From positions 1,079,403-1,143,402 of the forward strand of contig NZ_JAHVHW010000007.1 of NCBI RefSeq assembly GCF_019802055.1: DNA of 64,000 nucleotides, written 5' to 3'. The stretch is from Ferrimonas balearica (GTDB lineage: Bacteria; Pseudomonadota; Gammaproteobacteria; Enterobacterales; Shewanellaceae). The position numbers and the translations under genes are program-made. The notes beneath the pieces are model-generated. The model was not told the origin of the DNA and searched no databases. It saw only the letters and a list, made by a program, of their open reading frames with translations. Below are positions 54,293 to 63,624 of this stretch, piece by piece. The number at the start of each line of letters is the position of its first letter. Within the stretch, counting starts at the first letter, position 1.

Positions 54293-56023
54293 TTACGCCT
54301 CTGCCAATGCCTCTTCCAGCGTCGGGAAGAACTTCAGCACCCTCTCAATCGGCTGCACTTTGGCTTTGGCCAGGGTTTTCAGCGGTTGGAACTGCAAGTC
54401 GCTGATCAACAGACGGGTGCCCCGTTCCTGACAGCGCTGAATCAATTTGGTCAGCGCGGAAAGCCCTCCGGCATCCAGCAGGGTGACGCCATCCATCTGC
54501 AGCACCAAAGTGTGCGCGTCACCACTAAGCAGGCTGATCTCACCAAACACATTGTCCGCCGCTGCGAAGAACAGCGGGCCTTCCACTCTGAGCACGGTGG
54601 TGCCTTGTGGCAGTGGCTCGCTGACGTAGCGTTTGTCCTCACTGATCTCCCGGACCCGGGTCATCTCCGCCACCTCTTTCATAAACAGCAGGGCGGCCAG
54701 CGCGATCCCCACACTGATGGCGATCACCATGTCGAACACCACGGTCAACAGGAAGCAGATCAGAAACACCAGAATGTCACTGCTGGGCGCGGTCTTCAGC
54801 AGGTGCAGGGCTTTGGGCGCCTCGCTCATGTTCCAGGCAACCACCAGAAGCAGCGCGGCCATGGCCGCCATCGGGATGTAGGCCAGTACGCCGGTCAGGG
54901 CGACCAGTGCCAGCAATACCACTGCCGCGTGAACCATGGCAGATACCGGGCTCTGGCCACCGGCCTTGACGTTGGCGGCCGAGCGGGCGATGGCGGCGGT
55001 GGCCGGGATCCCGCCAAAGAAGGGCGCGACGATATTCCCGAACCCCTGGCCCAGCAGTTCACTGTTGGCGCTGTGGCGTGTGTTGGTCATCCCGTCCAGC
55101 ACCACGGCGCAGAGCAGCGACTCAATGGCGCCCAGCATGGCGATGGCGAAGGCCGAAGGCAGCAGTGCCTGAACCAGAGACCAACTGATGGTTAAGGGTT
55201 GCCCATCGGGGCCGGGTTGAAGCCAGGGCAGCGCAAACTCCGGCATCACCGCGGGAATGCCAAACCCGCTGGTGCCGTCCGGCAACGTGTAGCTGAAACG
55301 GCTGCCGATGGTGTCCACCGCAAAACCGTGTTGATTCAGATAGAGCCCGATAAGGCTGCCGATGATCACCGCCGGAAGATGGGCGGGCACCGGCAGTTTC
55401 AGCTTTGGCCAGATAAGCATAATGGCCAGCGTAACTACAGCCACCACCAGGCTGGGCCAGTGGGCAGTCGGCGCGGCGGCAACCAGAGTCGCCACCTTAT
55501 CCCAGTAGTGTTCCGGCATGGTGGCAACATCCAGGCCGAAGAAGTCTTTCAGTTGCAGTGTCGCAATCACCACACCGATACCGGCGGTAAAGCCAAGGGT
55601 GATCGACTCAGGGATGTACTGAATCAGGCGCCCCAGCCGCAGCAACGCCATGACCACCAGGATCACACCGGACATCACGGTAGCCAGCAGCAGCCCGGCC
55701 AGGCCAAACTGCTGGGCGATGGGGAACAGCAGCACCACAAAAGCGGCGGTGGGGCCGGAGATGCTGTAACGGGAACCGCCGGTGAGGGCGATAACAAACC
55801 CGCCGATGATGGCGGTGTAGAGACCGTACTGGGGGGGCACACCACTGGCGATCGCCAAGGCCATGGCCAGGGGGATGGCGATGATGCCTACGGTAATGCC
55901 AGCCAGAAGATCCTGGCTGAAACGCCGCCCGTTATAGGGATCGGCAACGCAAGCCTGAGACAGCGCATGGCCGATCTTCAGGGAAAACAGATGAGCTCTA
56001 TGTGGCACGATGATAACCCGCAA
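54293..56023 (-). CDS. dauA: SulP-family anion transporter, DauA-like C4-dicarboxylate carrier
   Basis: A 576-aa inner-membrane SLC26/SulP carrier. The N-terminal core (DLLAGITVGIIAIPLAMALAI, SGPTAAFVVLLFPI, IESLLCAVVLDGMTNTRH, ANSELLGQGFGNIVAPFFGG, TATAAIARSAANVKAGG) is followed by a cytosolic STAS domain (VLRVEGPLFFAAADNVFGEI...LDAGGLSAL). It resembles E. coli DauA (YchM), which takes up succinate, fumarate and aspartate. The start is probably TTG at 56023 with weak support; GTG at 56008 is another option. Placed beside the two-component system and fumarate reductase, a C4-dicarboxylate role is likely but not shown. Confidence 0.85.
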   Translation of the reverse strand: MRVIIVPHRAHLFSLKIGHALSQACVADPYNGRRFSQDLLAGITVGIIAIPLAMALAIASGVPPQYGLYTAIIGGFVIALTGGSRYSISGPTAAFVVLLFPIAQQFGLAGLLLATVMSGVILVVMALLRLGRLIQYIPESITLGFTAGIGVVIATLQLKDFFGLDVATMPEHYWDKVATLVAAAPTAHWPSLVVAVVTLAIMLIWPKLKLPVPAHLPAVIIGSLIGLYLNQHGFAVDTIGSRFSYTLPDGTSGFGIPAVMPEFALPWLQPGPDGQPLTISWSLVQALLPSAFAIAMLGAIESLLCAVVLDGMTNTRHSANSELLGQGFGNIVAPFFGGIPATAAIARSAANVKAGGQSPVSAMVHAAVVLLALVALTGVLAYIPMAAMAALLLVVAWNMSEAPKALHLLKTAPSSDILVFLICFLLTVVFDMVIAISVGIALAALLFMKEVAEMTRVREISEDKRYVSEPLPQGTTVLRVEGPLFFAAADNVFGEISLLSGDAHTLVLQMDGVTLLDAGGLSALTKLIQRCQERGTRLLISDLQFQPLKTLAKAKVQPIERVLKFFPTLEEALAEA

Positions 56024-56212
56024 TGAGAAGGAGGGTTGGCAAGAGGCGCTTATAGTAGTGCGCAGAACGGAGCGCCAATGGGATGGCGATCACACATTCT
56101 GATCAGCTTGCTTTTCTTCTCGGGTTGGGTGTGATTGCCGCCGGATTGCCATAGGGCAAAAGCGGCGGCAGATCACAGTCGCGGGCGATTTGAACGGTTT
56201 CCCGCTCAAATA

Positions 56213-57595
56213 CTACTCGGACCGGCTTTTGGCCAGTCGTCGGCTAAGGGCAGGCTGACTGAGGCCAAGCAGCGCGGCAGCGGCACTTTGATTGCCGGCG
56301 GTTCGGCTCATCGCCTCCTCAATCAGCATATCGCTGACCTGCGCCAGGGTGGGCAACTCAGCCGGAAACACCAGGTGATCCGGTATGGTTGAGGGCACGG
56401 CGGCACTGACCAGTTGGCTGAACGGGTCCAGACAGAGCGTCGAGCCGGTGCTGCGACTGACGGCGTCGTAAGCCAGCGCCGCCAACTCTCGGACATTGCC
56501 CGGGAAGGGGTACGCTTTGAGCAGGGGAAACACCGCTTCGTCGATCTGCAGTGGCGTTTTGCCAAGCTCTTCGCAGGCCTGATGGACATAGTGGCTCAGC
56601 AGCAGGGGCAGATCAGCGGGACGATCCCGCAGGGCAGGCACCTGAATTTGGTGCGCCCGTAGCCGGTAGTACAGATCCTCCTTAAGCCGCCCCTGTTCAA
56701 ACAGCGCCGTCATCGGCTGAGTGGCAGCACAGAGAATGCGACACTGGCTTTGCAGACTGCGATCGGAACCCAGCGGGAAGTATTCGCCGGTTTGCACCAG
56801 GGTAACCAGTTTACTCTGGATCTCCGGCGCCAGTTCATCAATGCCGTCCAGGAACAGTACGCCGTTTCCTGCGCTCCGCACCAGTCCGGCACGGTGGCTG
56901 TCGGCACCGGCGAAGGCGCCCTTAATGTGGCCAAACAGCGTGTCGTCGATCGTTGCCGGGTCCAGGCTGGCCAGGTTGATGGAGACGAAGGGTTCATTGG
57001 GGCAGCTGGTTTGGTGTATCGCTTTGGCGATAAGGCATTTGCCGGTCCCGGATTCACCGCAGATCGCCATGGGTTGGCGGCTGACGGAGAGGGCTTCGAT
57101 ATAGCGGAAGATGTCGAGCATCGACTCACTGCAGGTCAGGATCTCTGAGAACGCCTGCGGGGTCTTCAGCAGCTTATCGAGGAACCGGCTGCTGAGGTTG
57201 AGATAGGCCTGCTCCAGGTTGGCGATCTCCAGCGCGCGCTTGACGCTGGCTGCCATGGCGGCCACCTCACCGGTTTTGACAAAAAAGTCATAGGCCCCTT
57301 TGCGCATGCAGCGGACGGCGGTGTCCACCTCGTTAACGCCGGTCACGATGATGACACGGATCTGCGGATGGTGACGCCGGATCTGCTCCAGCAGCATCTC
57401 GCCGCTGACGTAGGGCATGGTCAGATCCAGCAGCACCAGAGAGAAGGGGCTTTGGCCGAGCCGGTCCATCACTTTGCGGCTGTCCAGACAGGTCTCCAGC
57501 ATGGCATCGGGAACCAATCGGTTCAGGGTCATGGTCATGCTGCGCAGCCAGCTGGCTTCGTCGTCGACGATCAGAATCGATTTGGTGTGGCTCAT
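56213..57595 (-). CDS. NtrC-like response regulator with degenerate AAA+ domain
   Basis: A 460-aa regulator. The receiver domain has acidic pocket DDE (11-13) and phosphoacceptor D57 (LLDLTMPY). The AAA+ domain shows Walker A GESGTGKC (180-187) and a Fis-type HTH at the end (NQSAAAALLGLSQPALSRRL). Two key positions are altered: the sigma-54 contact loop is GAFAGA (226-231), where activators have GAFTGA, and Walker B is FLDGIDE (248-254), lacking the DE pair. This suggests it does not open sigma-54 promoters in the usual way. ATG at 57595 overlaps the kinase stop (ATGA). Confidence 0.85.
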   Translation of the reverse strand: MSHTKSILIVDDEASWLRSMTMTLNRLVPDAMLETCLDSRKVMDRLGQSPFSLVLLDLTMPYVSGEMLLEQIRRHHPQIRVIIVTGVNEVDTAVRCMRKGAYDFFVKTGEVAAMAASVKRALEIANLEQAYLNLSSRFLDKLLKTPQAFSEILTCSESMLDIFRYIEALSVSRQPMAICGESGTGKCLIAKAIHQTSCPNEPFVSINLASLDPATIDDTLFGHIKGAFAGADSHRAGLVRSAGNGVLFLDGIDELAPEIQSKLVTLVQTGEYFPLGSDRSLQSQCRILCAATQPMTALFEQGRLKEDLYYRLRAHQIQVPALRDRPADLPLLLSHYVHQACEELGKTPLQIDEAVFPLLKAYPFPGNVRELAALAYDAVSRSTGSTLCLDPFSQLVSAAVPSTIPDHLVFPAELPTLAQVSDMLIEEAMSRTAGNQSAAAALLGLSQPALSRRLAKSRSE

Positions 57596-59556
57596 GCCAG
57601 GGCCTCCGGCGAAAACAGAATGCGGATCCGGGTACCCTGACCCGGGATGGAATCGATGGTCATCTTGGCGTTGTGCTCCGCCAGGATCCGGGCGCAAACG
57701 GCCATGCCCAGACCGGTACCGCCCTCGGCGCGACGGGTGGTAAAGAAGGGCTCGGTGATCCGCTCACGGATCTCGGCGCTCATACCGTGGCCGTTATCTT
57801 CCACCTCAATAAAGGGCTGGGCATCGATCAGTCCGGTGCGAACCCAAAGCTGGCCATGCTCCGTTGGCAGCGCATGGCAGGCGTTCTGCAACAGATTGAT
57901 CAGCACCTGCTCCATCGCCTGCTGCTGCGCCTGAATGGCGGGCAAGCCTTCAAACAGGGTGGTGTGAAGCTCAAACGCTTTATGCTGGTTGGTGGTCAGG
58001 CGCAGGGCGGTTTCCACCACATCGTTAAGGCACACCTCCTGGGTCACATGGTCATGGTCCGGTTGGGCATAGCGCTTCAGATCACTGACGATGGTACTGA
58101 TTCGGCGGGCGCTGTCCTGGATGCTCTCCTGGCAGTGCTGCAGTTCCGCCAGAGCACGTTGCGGCGGCAAACCGGCGATTTGCCAGAACGGGTCATCCTG
58201 TTCGTAGGCGTCGCAGGCGGGCAACAGGTCCGGCAGGGCATCGGCCAGCAGCGCCACCTGTTGCAGGATCAATCCGGTGGGGTTGTTGATCTCATGAGCC
58301 ACGCCCGCAGACAACTCTCCCAGACTGGCCAGACGGCTGGCTTTTTCATTCTCGTGCCTGAGTTGGACCTGTTCGGTGATCTCCAGCCCCATTACTACTA
58401 CCTGTCTCTGCAGCAGAGGTTGGAAGCGGATCTCCCAGTGGCGGCCCTGATCGTCCTGGTAGTGCTCAACCAGAGGCTGACCATGTTTGAGTACCACCAG
58501 TATGCCGGCGTCCAGATCCAGTGGCCCGCGGGCATTGCTGAGTCGGTGTTTTACCGTAAGGAAGGCTTCGGCCTTGTCGTTCCCCCATAAGCGATTGCGC
58601 TGAGCGTCATAGAGCGCGATACCGTGGGGCAGACCGTCAAGCACCGACTGGAATTGACGGGAGAGCAGGGCGTAACCATTTTCTGCCTTGCGACGTTGAA
58701 CCAACTCTTTGCGAAGCTCACTGTCACGGGCCTTAAGGCCTCGACTCATGCGCCAGGTCACCAACATACCTATCATCGAGATGATGGCGACGGCGTAGGC
58801 GGCAACGGTATAGCGGTCCTGAGTGGCTTCGAGATCCACCTTCTCCCGGCCCACCCCCAACCACTGATTAAGCAGACGGTCGTATTCGCCGCTGATCTTC
58901 ATCTGACGCAGTTGCAGGTTGATCTCATCGATCAACGCTTGGTTGCCCTGGTAACTGACGAAGTTGAAGGAGCCGTAGATCAGCGGGTCGGAAGCGGAGT
59001 GCACCCGGTCATATTTGGGCTGCAACCGCCGGGCGACGTACTGCTCGGCGATGACCAAATCAACCTGACCCGCCTGAAGACGGCGAAAGCCGGTTTCGTA
59101 CAGATCCACCGGGACGATCTCAAAAGGCCAGTCCCGGCCGCGCAGGAACACATCGACAAAGGAGCCGGTTTTTACCGCAATGCGCATTCCCGCCAACTGG
59201 GCCCAATCGGTGATGTAGGGCTGGGAGGGCAGGGAGTAGGCTTTGGCGAAGGTGGTGAAAATCGGGTCGGACTGGGGCAGGTCCCGGCGGCGATCCACCG
59301 GACTGACGGCCACCACCAGGTCAACCTCCTGACGCTCCAGCTTGTCCAGAAGGGTCTGAAAGGTGTGGCGGCGGACCTGGAGATCTTTGCCCAGGCGGCG
59401 GGCCAGTCGCTGGCTAAGATCAACATGCAGGCCGGTATCGATGCCATTTTGGCGCCATTCAAACGGGGGCGTATGGGAGTGCACCCCGAGCACGATGGGT
59501 TCAGCGTGTGCCAGGGCTGGCAACAGCGCCAGGCAGAAAATCAGAAGACGGTTCAT
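57592..59556 (-). CDS. Sensor histidine kinase with periplasmic solute-binding (SBP_bac_3) domain
   Basis: About 654 aa from the chosen start. A signal peptide (NRLLIFCLALLPALAHA) is followed by a family 3 solute-binding domain (GVHSHTPPFEWRQNG to FVSYQGNQALIDEINLQ), one transmembrane helix (AVAIISMIGMLVTW), a coiled/PAS-like linker, the HisKA box (GVAHEINNPTGL) and HATPase (EVEDNGHGMSAEIRERITEP, GGTGLGMAVCARIL). The periplasmic domain likely binds a small ligand directly. The gene overlaps the regulator's start by ATGA. An in-frame ATG at 59565 is the alternative start. It sits next to the porin and FccA, so a dicarboxylate or amino acid signal is plausible. Confidence 0.88.
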   Translation of the reverse strand: MNRLLIFCLALLPALAHAEPIVLGVHSHTPPFEWRQNGIDTGLHVDLSQRLARRLGKDLQVRRHTFQTLLDKLERQEVDLVVAVSPVDRRRDLPQSDPIFTTFAKAYSLPSQPYITDWAQLAGMRIAVKTGSFVDVFLRGRDWPFEIVPVDLYETGFRRLQAGQVDLVIAEQYVARRLQPKYDRVHSASDPLIYGSFNFVSYQGNQALIDEINLQLRQMKISGEYDRLLNQWLGVGREKVDLEATQDRYTVAAYAVAIISMIGMLVTWRMSRGLKARDSELRKELVQRRKAENGYALLSRQFQSVLDGLPHGIALYDAQRNRLWGNDKAEAFLTVKHRLSNARGPLDLDAGILVVLKHGQPLVEHYQDDQGRHWEIRFQPLLQRQVVVMGLEITEQVQLRHENEKASRLASLGELSAGVAHEINNPTGLILQQVALLADALPDLLPACDAYEQDDPFWQIAGLPPQRALAELQHCQESIQDSARRISTIVSDLKRYAQPDHDHVTQEVCLNDVVETALRLTTNQHKAFELHTTLFEGLPAIQAQQQAMEQVLINLLQNACHALPTEHGQLWVRTGLIDAQPFIEVEDNGHGMSAEIRERITEPFFTTRRAEGGTGLGMAVCARILAEHNAKMTIDSIPGQGTRIRILFSPEALA

Positions 59557-59605
59557 GGCAGTCATGATACTGAGCAGATAGTGACGGGGATGTTGCCCTG
59601 ATCGC

Positions 59606-59638
59606 AAAAAGCCCGACTCAGCAAAAGCCGAGTCGGGC
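59606..59638 (-). terminator. Terminator of porin gene
   Basis: GCCCGACTC...GAGTCGGGC 9-bp stem with a T run on the minus strand, just past the porin stop. Confidence 0.9.
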
Positions 59639-59657
59639 GGGCGCTAGCTAACCGAAG

Positions 59658-60716
59658 TTAGAATTTGAAGTGCATGCCGACGGTCACCAGGTTGTCGGTG
59701 TCGTCGTACAGAGTGGCTGCGGCGGTCTTCACCTCAGCATCAAACACACTGTAGTGGGCGAACAGTTTGGTCTGCTTGGACAGGGCGTAGTCGGCACCAA
59801 CGGCGTAGTTGGTGACCTTGGTGCTGTCTACGGTGGCTTTGTCCAGGCCGTCCAGGCTGCCCATAACCTTGCCGATGTAGCCGCCGTTGCCGGAGTCATC
59901 CTGACCATAACGGGCTTTCAGGCTGAGCTTATCGGTCAGGCCGTAGGCCAGGTCAACAATAAAGCCGTTGCCATCCAGGTTGTCGAACTGGGTGTCCTGA
60001 GTGTTCTGGTAAACCGCGCCAATCTTGAACTTGCCCAGTTTGTACTGACCGGTGGCACGAATCGCTTCGTCACCGCCAATACCAGCGTTGTAGGCCACAG
60101 CGAAGAAGTAGGGCTGGCTCTTCATCATCTTGTCGCCGTAGCTCAGGGTCATGGAGTAAGGATCAGCGTCCTTCGGCTCGTTGCCCTTGCCGTAGTAGTC
60201 ATCTTCCAGCAGGTAGGAACCGATGAACTGGAAGCCAGCCATATTGGGGCTGAAGTACATCACCTGGTCGCCGTGACGGTTGTTACCGGCCAGCAGACGG
60301 TTCATATCGGTGTTGGTCAGGTTGAACTGGTCCACCTTACCTTCGGCCAACATAAAGGCCTGGTCGTGGCGACCAAAGATCAAACGACCCAGTTGGCTGG
60401 AATCCAGACCCAGGTAGGTGTTACGGGAGGAGAAGGGGTCTTTGCTGTTGGACTGATCCATGGCGTTGACCTGAACTTCCGCCTGGTAAACCACCTTGAC
60501 GGTTTCGGAAACAGCGTGGCTGCCGCGCACCCCGATCATGGAGAAGTCGTTCTCCAACTGGGTGCCTTCGCCGCCGCCCGGGTTAGAAGCAAAACCGGTA
60601 TCGGCGTGGGTCACACTGGCGCGGAACGCCCCGTAAAACTGGGGCTCTTCGGCCTGAGCCATCAAGCTGGTGGCAGACAGGGCAATGGCCAGAGTAGACA
60701 GCGCAAATTTGTTCAT
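59658..60716 (-). CDS. Outer-membrane general porin (Gram-negative porin family)
   Basis: A 352-aa trimeric-porin type barrel. It has a signal peptide (NKFALSTLAIALSATSLMAQA), the first strand EPQFYGAFRASVT, the constriction-loop region FGRHDQAFMLAEGKVDQFN and a final strand VTVGMHFKF with C-terminal Phe. Many strands carry Tyr/Trp girdle residues. Of the two adjacent ATGs, 60716 has the better distance from the GAGGG. A CRP-like sequence (60783-60804) and two matching palindromes (60887-60934) lie in its upstream region. The porin could admit C4-dicarboxylates used by FccA. Confidence 0.88.
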   Translation of the reverse strand: MNKFALSTLAIALSATSLMAQAEEPQFYGAFRASVTHADTGFASNPGGGEGTQLENDFSMIGVRGSHAVSETVKVVYQAEVQVNAMDQSNSKDPFSSRNTYLGLDSSQLGRLIFGRHDQAFMLAEGKVDQFNLTNTDMNRLLAGNNRHGDQVMYFSPNMAGFQFIGSYLLEDDYYGKGNEPKDADPYSMTLSYGDKMMKSQPYFFAVAYNAGIGGDEAIRATGQYKLGKFKIGAVYQNTQDTQFDNLDGNGFIVDLAYGLTDKLSLKARYGQDDSGNGGYIGKVMGSLDGLDKATVDSTKVTNYAVGADYALSKQTKLFAHYSVFDAEVKTAAATLYDDTDNLVTVGMHFKF

Positions 60717-60782
60717 CATATCCCTCAATCATTTCTATGGCTGTGTTGAGACAGCGCCAGAGTAGGCAGGGGCGACCGGATG

Positions 60783-60804
60783 AAATGTGATTTGAACCTC
60801 ATTT
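60783..60804 (-). promoter_or_regulatory. Weak CRP-like site
   Basis: AAATGTGATTTGAACCTCATTT keeps TGTGA and most flanks, but the right half matches at only 3 of 5 core positions. About 67 bp upstream of the porin start. Confidence 0.35.
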
Positions 60805-60886
60805 CAATTTGCGACATTGAAGGACGCTCATTTCTGTTAGCTGGGTGGCAACAGTGGGGGTAAAAAACAAAAAGGTTCCACCTCGA

Positions 60887-60934
60887 TATGCAAAAACGCA
60901 TAGCGGGTTGTTATTCGTTATGCACCAGCGCATA
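60887..60934. promoter_or_regulatory. Tandem palindromes (TATGC-N6-GCATA)2
   Basis: TATGC-AAAAAC-GCATA (60887-60902) and TATGC-ACCAGC-GCATA (60919-60934) share identical half-sites and start exactly 32 bp apart, about three helical turns. A regulator dimer binding both is likely. The factor is not identified. Confidence 0.55.
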
Positions 60935-61079
60935 GGGCATAAATCCTTTTGTGACGGTGTTTTAGGATTTTGCACTGGTGCGTTTCTCCGCTGAGATAAG
61001 TGCTGAATAGTAATCAGGCATTGAAACACCCTGTCCGGCGCAAGGGGCTGAGGCAGGGGGGAACCCTCAGTGGAGAGAG

Positions 61080-62867
61080 ATGATGAAAACACGTTTTACC
61101 CTGACACTGGCCGCTGGCCTCGTGGCTGGTGTACTGGCCGCGCCGACTCTGGCCGCCGACAACCTGGCCGCCTTCCATGCCGATATGGGCGGCTGCCAAA
61201 ACTGTCACAGCGACGCCAACAAGCCGACCGATGACAACCTGACCTACGAAAACGAACAGTGTCAGACCTGTCATGGCACTCTGGCGGACGTTGCCGCGAC
61301 CGAAGAGAACGTGGAGCACAGCCCCCACCTGTCTCACCTGCCTGGCGAGCCGGCCTGTACCTCTTGCCACATGGGTCATGAAAAGTCCGTGGTGTACTGT
61401 GATTCCTGCCACAGCTTCGACTTCAACATGCCGTTCCAGGGCAAATGGGAGCGCAAGGAGCAGGGCATCAACGACCTGCTGCAAGCCAATCTGGACATCG
61501 AAAAAGCCCTGAAGGCTGAGCCTCGCGCCACTACCGATATCGTGATCATCGGTTCCGGCGGTGCTGGTCTGTCTGCTGCGGTTGCTGCCCACGACAAAGG
61601 CGCGGGTGTGATCGTTCTGGAGAAAGAACCTCTGGTAGGTGGTAACACCAAACTGGCGGCAGGCGGCATGAACGCGGCCCTGACCAAGCAGCAGGCAGCC
61701 AAGGGCATCGAAGACAGCCTGGAGCTGATGACCGAAGACACCATGAAAGGCGGTCGCAACATCAACGATCCGGCGCTGGTTGAAGTGCTGGTTACCCACT
61801 CTGCGGGTTCCGTTGACTGGCTGACTGGCCTGGGTGCTGACCTGAACGATGTGGGTCGTATGGGTGGCGCGTCCGTTAACCGTACTCACCGTCCGACTGG
61901 TGGTGCCGGCGTCGGTGCCCACGTGGTACAGGTGCTCTACGATAACGCCATCAAGCGTGAAATCGACATCCGTTACAACAGCCGTGCGGTTGAGATCCTG
62001 GAAGATGACAAAGGCCAGGTTCGCGGCGTGCTGGTGAAAGGTGAGCACACCGGTTACTACTGGATCAAAGCAGAAGCGGTGGTTGTGGCTACCGGTGGCT
62101 TTGCCCGCAACAACGACCGTGTATCCGCCCTGGATCCCAAGCTGAAAGGCTTTGCAGCCACCAACCACCCGGGTGCGACCGGTGATGGTCTGGACGTTGC
62201 CGGTAACGCTGGCGCTGCCATGAAGGATCTGGAATACATCCAGGCTCACCCGACCCTGTCCGTGGCCGGTGGTGTGATGGTGACTGAAGCGGTACGTGGT
62301 AACGGTGCCATTCTGGTGAACCGAGAAGGTGACCGTTTCGTCAACGAAATCACCACCCGTGACAAAGCCTCTGCTGCCATCCTGGAGCAGACCGGCAAAA
62401 CCGCGTTCCTGATCTTCGATGATTCCGTACGTCACTCTCTGAAGAAGATTGAGCGTTACATCGAACTGGGTGTGGTACCGAGCAACTCCAGCCTGAAAGC
62501 GCTGGGTGACTCCCTGGGCATCAACGGTGCCGAGCTGGAGAAATCCGTTGCCCGTTACAACGAGTTTGTGGCTTCCGGTAAAGACGCCGACTTCGCTCGT
62601 CCCAACATGCCGCGCAGCCTGAACCAGGGCAGCTACTACGCCATCGAAGTCACCCCGGCCGTTCACCACACCATGGGTGGTGTTCAGATCGACAACCAGG
62701 GTGAAGTGGTTGGCAAAGACGGCAAAGTGATCAAAGGCATGTTCGCCGCCGGTGAAGTAACCGGTGGTGTTCACGGCGCCAACCGTCTGGGTGGTAACGC
62801 CATCTCTGACATCGTGACCTTTGGTCGCATGGCCGGTGAGAACGCTGCCAGCTTCGTGAAGAAGTAA
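61080..62867 (+). CDS. fccA: Periplasmic tetraheme flavocytochrome c fumarate reductase
   Basis: A 595-aa soluble enzyme. It has a signal peptide ([19 protein letters not shown]), four CxxCH heme motifs (C39, C61, C93, C107; the CQNCH, CQTCH, CTSCH and CDSCH forms), then a flavoprotein domain ([21 protein letters not shown]) with active-site residues in [24 protein letters not shown] and [12 protein letters not shown]. It matches Shewanella FccA, which reduces fumarate to succinate with electrons from CymA. Two adjacent ATGs (61080, 61083) both fit GGAG. The upstream control region is shared with the porin. Confidence 0.96.
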   Translation: MMKTRFTLTLAAGLVAGVLAAPTLAADNLAAFHADMGGCQNCHSDANKPTDDNLTYENEQCQTCHGTLADVAATEENVEHSPHLSHLPGEPACTSCHMGHEKSVVYCDSCHSFDFNMPFQGKWERKEQGINDLLQANLDIEKALKAEPRATTDIVIIGSGGAGLSAAVAAHDKGAGVIVLEKEPLVGGNTKLAAGGMNAALTKQQAAKGIEDSLELMTEDTMKGGRNINDPALVEVLVTHSAGSVDWLTGLGADLNDVGRMGGASVNRTHRPTGGAGVGAHVVQVLYDNAIKREIDIRYNSRAVEILEDDKGQVRGVLVKGEHTGYYWIKAEAVVVATGGFARNNDRVSALDPKLKGFAATNHPGATGDGLDVAGNAGAAMKDLEYIQAHPTLSVAGGVMVTEAVRGNGAILVNREGDRFVNEITTRDKASAAILEQTGKTAFLIFDDSVRHSLKKIERYIELGVVPSNSSLKALGDSLGINGAELEKSVARYNEFVASGKDADFARPNMPRSLNQGSYYAIEVTPAVHHTMGGVQIDNQGEVVGKDGKVIKGMFAAGEVTGGVHGANRLGGNAISDIVTFGRMAGENAASFVKK

Positions 62868-62887
62868 GTTTTCCTTTCACACAGGTC

Positions 62888-62917
62888 AAAGCGGTCCCTC
62901 GGGGCCGCTTTTTTTTT
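62888..62917 (+). terminator. Terminator of fccA
   Basis: AAAGCGG...CCGCTTT stem with extra GC pairs and a long T run. Confidence 0.88.
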
Positions 62918-62988
62918 GTGCCTGATTATTGATGAGACCCGTTGGCCTGCTTATTGCCTGACAGTTGTACACGGGAGACCGTGACAGA

Positions 62989-63567
62989 ATGACAGTGGAG
63001 GAGAGCAGTTTGCTTATCGGGGAGTTGAGTACGATCCACGGCCGGGAAAAGGCGTTAAGCGCGCTGCTTATCGATACGGTAGAAAGCGGCGCTTCGGTGG
63101 GCTTTCTGACGCCCATTGAGCCTGAAGCGATCAACGCATACTGGGCCGAAACGGAATTGGCCTTGCGTCAGGGCAGCAGGAAACTGTTTGTGGCGCTCGA
63201 TGAAAGTCGCATTTTGGGCGCGGTACAGTTGGCGATGTGCCAGAAGGCAAACGGGAGGCATCGTGGCGAGGTGGAGAAACTGATGGTGAGATCGGATGCC
63301 CGGGGAAAGGGCATTGGTAGGGAGCTGATGCACCATCTTGAACCGGTGGCAAAACAGTGTGGGTTGTCCCTGCTTATACTCGATACCCGGCAGGGGGATG
63401 TGGCTTCTCACCTGTACCGCGCTTTAGGCTATGTTGAAGCGGGGCGGATCCCCCGGTTTGCCCTCAGTACTGATGGCCAACTGGATACGACGGTGTTCTT
63501 CTATAAATGGTTGATGGAAAGCCGCGGGACGGCCGTGGGTGAGGGTGGTAAAACGGACGAGATCTGA
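62989..63567 (+). CDS. GNAT-family N-acetyltransferase
   Basis: A 192-aa acetyltransferase. The acetyl-CoA pocket motif is RSDARGKGIGRELMHHLEPVA (Q/RxxGxG/A form), preceded by strand KLFVALDESRILGAVQLAM and VEKLMV, followed by LYRALGYVEAGRIPRFAL. The substrate is unknown; the GNAT shape with LGYVEAG is common in small-molecule or antibiotic-type acetyltransferases. The ATG at 62989 is preferred over a TTG at 62965. It is followed by a separate L,D-transpeptidase gene 57 bp later. Confidence 0.85.
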   Translation: MTVEESSLLIGELSTIHGREKALSALLIDTVESGASVGFLTPIEPEAINAYWAETELALRQGSRKLFVALDESRILGAVQLAMCQKANGRHRGEVEKLMVRSDARGKGIGRELMHHLEPVAKQCGLSLLILDTRQGDVASHLYRALGYVEAGRIPRFALSTDGQLDTTVFFYKWLMESRGTAVGEGGKTDEI

Positions 63568-63624
63568 ATGGGATCTGTGGGACTCGACTCAGTCGACTTT
63601 TTATCCAGAGTGGAGGTAGGTAGA

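Larger units (their letters stand above)
60717..61079. other. Divergent control region, porin / fccA
   Basis: About 360 bp with no gene but dense regulatory structure: a weak CRP-like site (60783-60804), two 16-bp palindromes with shared half-sites (60887-60902, 60919-60934) and a related inverted copy near 60970-60982. Confidence 0.5.

Noticed and set aside
61014-62774. 586-aa frame on the minus strand opposite fccA
   Set aside because: Shadow of a gene with four heme motifs and a full flavoprotein domain.
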